In this document: positions 5,861 to 7,009 of the stretch, piece after piece
Layout of the letters: every line of letters starts with the position of its first letter
Numbering within the stretch: position 1 is the stretch's first letter
Source: Gemmatimonadota bacterium
GTDB lineage: Bacteria; Gemmatimonadota; Gemmatimonadetes; Gemmatimonadales; GWC2-71-9
Direction: 5' to 3'
DNA length: 7,009 nt
Assembly: GCA_003221825.1 (NCBI GenBank)
Contig: QHUE01000194.1
Coordinates: forward strand, 1-7,009
Notes under the pieces: model-generated
Seen by the model: only the letters and a program-made list of their open reading frames with translations
Database searches by the model: none
Told to the model about the DNA's origin: nothing
Translations under genes and position numbers: made by a program

Positions 5861-6652
5861 ATGCTCCGCCTCGCGGGGGTGAGTTATCGCTATCCCGGCG
5901 CATCGCGAGACGCGCTGAGCGCAGTGTCGCTGTCGGTCGGCCCGCGCGAATTCCATGCGGTCCTGGGCCCGAACGGCAGCGGCAAGACCACGCTCGTGCG
6001 GATTGCCCTCGGCGCCTTGCAGCCTCTCGTGGGACGTGCCGACGTTGATGGCCGTTCTGCATCGAGTTGGCCGCGTCACGATCTCGCCCGCTTGGTCGGC
6101 GTCGTGCCGCAACGCGAAGACAACCTCTTTCCGCAGCGCGTGCGCGAGACCGTGCTCCTGGGCCGCTATCCGCACCTCACGCTCTGGGGCCGCGAGCGCG
6201 CCGAGGATCACGCCGCCGTGGATCGCGCGCTCGCGTCCTGCGATGCCCAGCATCTCGCCGACCGCTGGCTCTGGACGCTGTCGGGCGGCGAGTACCAGCG
6301 CGTCCGTGTCGCCCGCGCCCTGGCCCAGGAGCCCAAGCTCCTCGTGCTCGACGAGCCCGGCATGTCGCTCGATCTCCGGCACGAGATGGGCCTCTTCGAG
6401 CTGGTGCGTGGCCTCGTGGAAACGAACGGCCTGGGCGTCCTGATGATCACGCATGACCTGAACCTCGCTGCCCGTTTTGCCGACTCGCTGCTGCTCCTCG
6501 AAGGCGGACGCCCGGTCGCCGCCGGCGCGCCCGCCGAGGTCCTGACACAAGCGACCGTCGAGACGGTGTTCTCCTGGCCCGTCGCGATGCAGACCGTCGA
6601 TGGCCGCCCCCAGATGATCCCCCTCCGCCAACCGAAGGAGTCCCGCCCATGA
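5861..6652 (+). CDS. btuD: Cobalamin ABC transporter ATP-binding protein
   Basis: The cytoplasmic ATPase that would power B12 import through BtuC. In the 263-residue product, numbered from ATG 5861, Walker A is GPNGSGKT (36-43), Q-loop Gln is residue 84 in VVPQRED, the ABC signature is LSGGE (140-144), Walker B is LLVLDE (160-165), the D-loop is SLD (169-171) and the switch His is 198 in ITHDLNLA. All catalytic elements are present. DEPGMSLD replaces the common DEPTSSLD, which should not affect catalysis. ATG 5861 is preferred because MLRLAGVSYRYPG is the usual family N-terminus, although no SD is obvious. The frame also extends to TTG 5834, overlapping the btuC stop, and GTG 5849. The sequence belongs to the BtuD/FecE/FhuC group; the B12 assignment rests on its neighbours and the riboswitch. 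Its intact state, next to a damaged btuC, argues that any btuC lesion is recent. Confidence 0.93.
   Translation: MLRLAGVSYRYPGASRDALSAVSLSVGPREFHAVLGPNGSGKTTLVRIALGALQPLVGRADVDGRSASSWPRHDLARLVGVVPQREDNLFPQRVRETVLLGRYPHLTLWGRERAEDHAAVDRALASCDAQHLADRWLWTLSGGEYQRVRVARALAQEPKLLVLDEPGMSLDLRHEMGLFELVRGLVETNGLGVLMITHDLNLAARFADSLLLLEGGRPVAAGAPAEVLTQATVETVFSWPVAMQTVDGRPQMIPLRQPKESRP
6635..6640 (+). promoter_or_regulatory. Shine-Dalgarno of btuB
   Basis: AAGGAG lies 8 bases before the ATG at 6649, inside the end of btuD. It is the best ribosome-binding site in the operon and fixes the btuB start despite its unusually short signal sequence. Confidence 0.75.
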
Positions 6653-7009
6653 CTGTCGCGCTGCTCGTGCTCGCTCTGACCCCCCAGCAATCCCAGCACA
6701 CTGTCGTTCTGCAGCCGATCGTGGTGACGGCCACTCGGGTCCCGGTGACCGCGGACCGCATCGCTGCGGCCGTGACCGTGCTGCGTGGCGCGGACCTCGT
6801 AGCGCAGGGCATTCGCACGGTCTCCGACGCCCTGGAGACGGTCCCTGGTGCGCACATCGTCGAGACGGGGAGCTTCGGCGGGCAGACATCGCTGTTCATG
6901 CGCGGCGGCGAGAGCGATTACGTGAAGGTGCTGCTCGATGGGGTGCCGTTGAACCAGGCCGGCGGCGGCATCGACCTGGCGCACCTGACCACGGACAACG
7001 TGGACCGTA
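6649..7009 (+). CDS. btuB: TonB-dependent outer-membrane receptor, BtuB-like (partial, 3' end cut by window)
   Basis: The start of an outer-membrane beta-barrel receptor that would take cobalamin across the outer membrane using TonB energy. Only the first 120 residues are in the window. IVVTATR (24-30) fits a TonB box. From about 34 the plug domain follows: DRIAAAVTVLRGADL, a helix with SDALETVPGAHIVETG, then SLFMRGGESDYVKVLLDGVPLN (82-102), the typical plug core of BtuB-like receptors. The ATG overlaps the btuD stop as ATGA (6649-6652) and has a strong SD. The N-terminal signal is odd: MTVALLVLALTPQQ has no Lys or Arg and only about ten hydrophobic residues, short for an exported protein. 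The riboswitch and btuFCD context support B12 as substrate, but the plug alone cannot exclude a siderophore or other ligand. Confidence 0.9.
   Translation, partial: MTVALLVLALTPQQSQHTVVLQPIVVTATRVPVTADRIAAAVTVLRGADLVAQGIRTVSDALETVPGAHIVETGSFGGQTSLFMRGGESDYVKVLLDGVPLNQAGGGIDLAHLTTDNVDR

Overview
The window is a GC-rich stretch, with codon third positions dominated by G and C, from a diderm (Gram-negative-type) bacterium. The diderm call rests on a TonB-dependent outer-membrane receptor gene at the right edge and on exported proteins with signal peptides. The gene style and content (metK-ahcY-DUF151 block, B12-controlled btuFCD-btuB block, a secreted carboxypeptidase-regulatory-like protein) would suit an environmental lineage such as Gemmatimonadota. 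That placement is a low-confidence inference from memory, not something the sequence proves. All genes lie on the + strand.

Left half (1-4102): a tightly packed, probably co-transcribed block. metK (SAM synthetase) overlaps ahcY (S-adenosylhomocysteine hydrolase) by 8 bases. ahcY shares one base with a DUF151/bifunctional-nuclease-family gene. The next reading frame, an exported single-pass membrane protein of unknown function, runs into the 3' end of the DUF151 gene. MetK makes SAM and AhcY removes the SAH left by methyltransferases, so the first two genes form the two ends of the activated-methyl cycle. The exported protein has a clear signal-peptide-like segment upstream of its first ordinary start codon, but no ATG, GTG or TTG opens that segment.

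Middle (about 4064-4283): a weak sigma70-like promoter candidate, then a cobalamin riboswitch with P5/L5, the conserved GCCACTG and GAGCCAGGAGAC blocks and an 8-bp closing helix. It ends in a small hairpin that covers the Shine-Dalgarno of the next gene and whose loop can pair with L5. This points to translational OFF control by B12.

Right half (4278-7009): a B12 uptake operon in the order btuF (corrinoid-binding lipoprotein), btuC (permease), btuD (ATPase), btuB (TonB-dependent receptor, cut by the window edge). Genes are coupled by ATGA overlaps at btuF-btuC and btuD-btuB. The main anomaly is btuC: its two ends are well conserved but lie in different frames, and roughly 70 central residues are missing at a short GC-rich repeat. 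As written it cannot encode a working permease; it is either a recent deletion or an assembly/sequencing collapse.

Functionally the halves connect: B12 imported by Btu proteins would serve a cobalamin-dependent methionine synthase, which regenerates methionine for MetK from the homocysteine released by AhcY. No methionine synthase is visible here, so this link is inference. I see no IS element, CRISPR array, tRNA, rRNA or convincing intrinsic terminator, and no evidence of a wholly new system.
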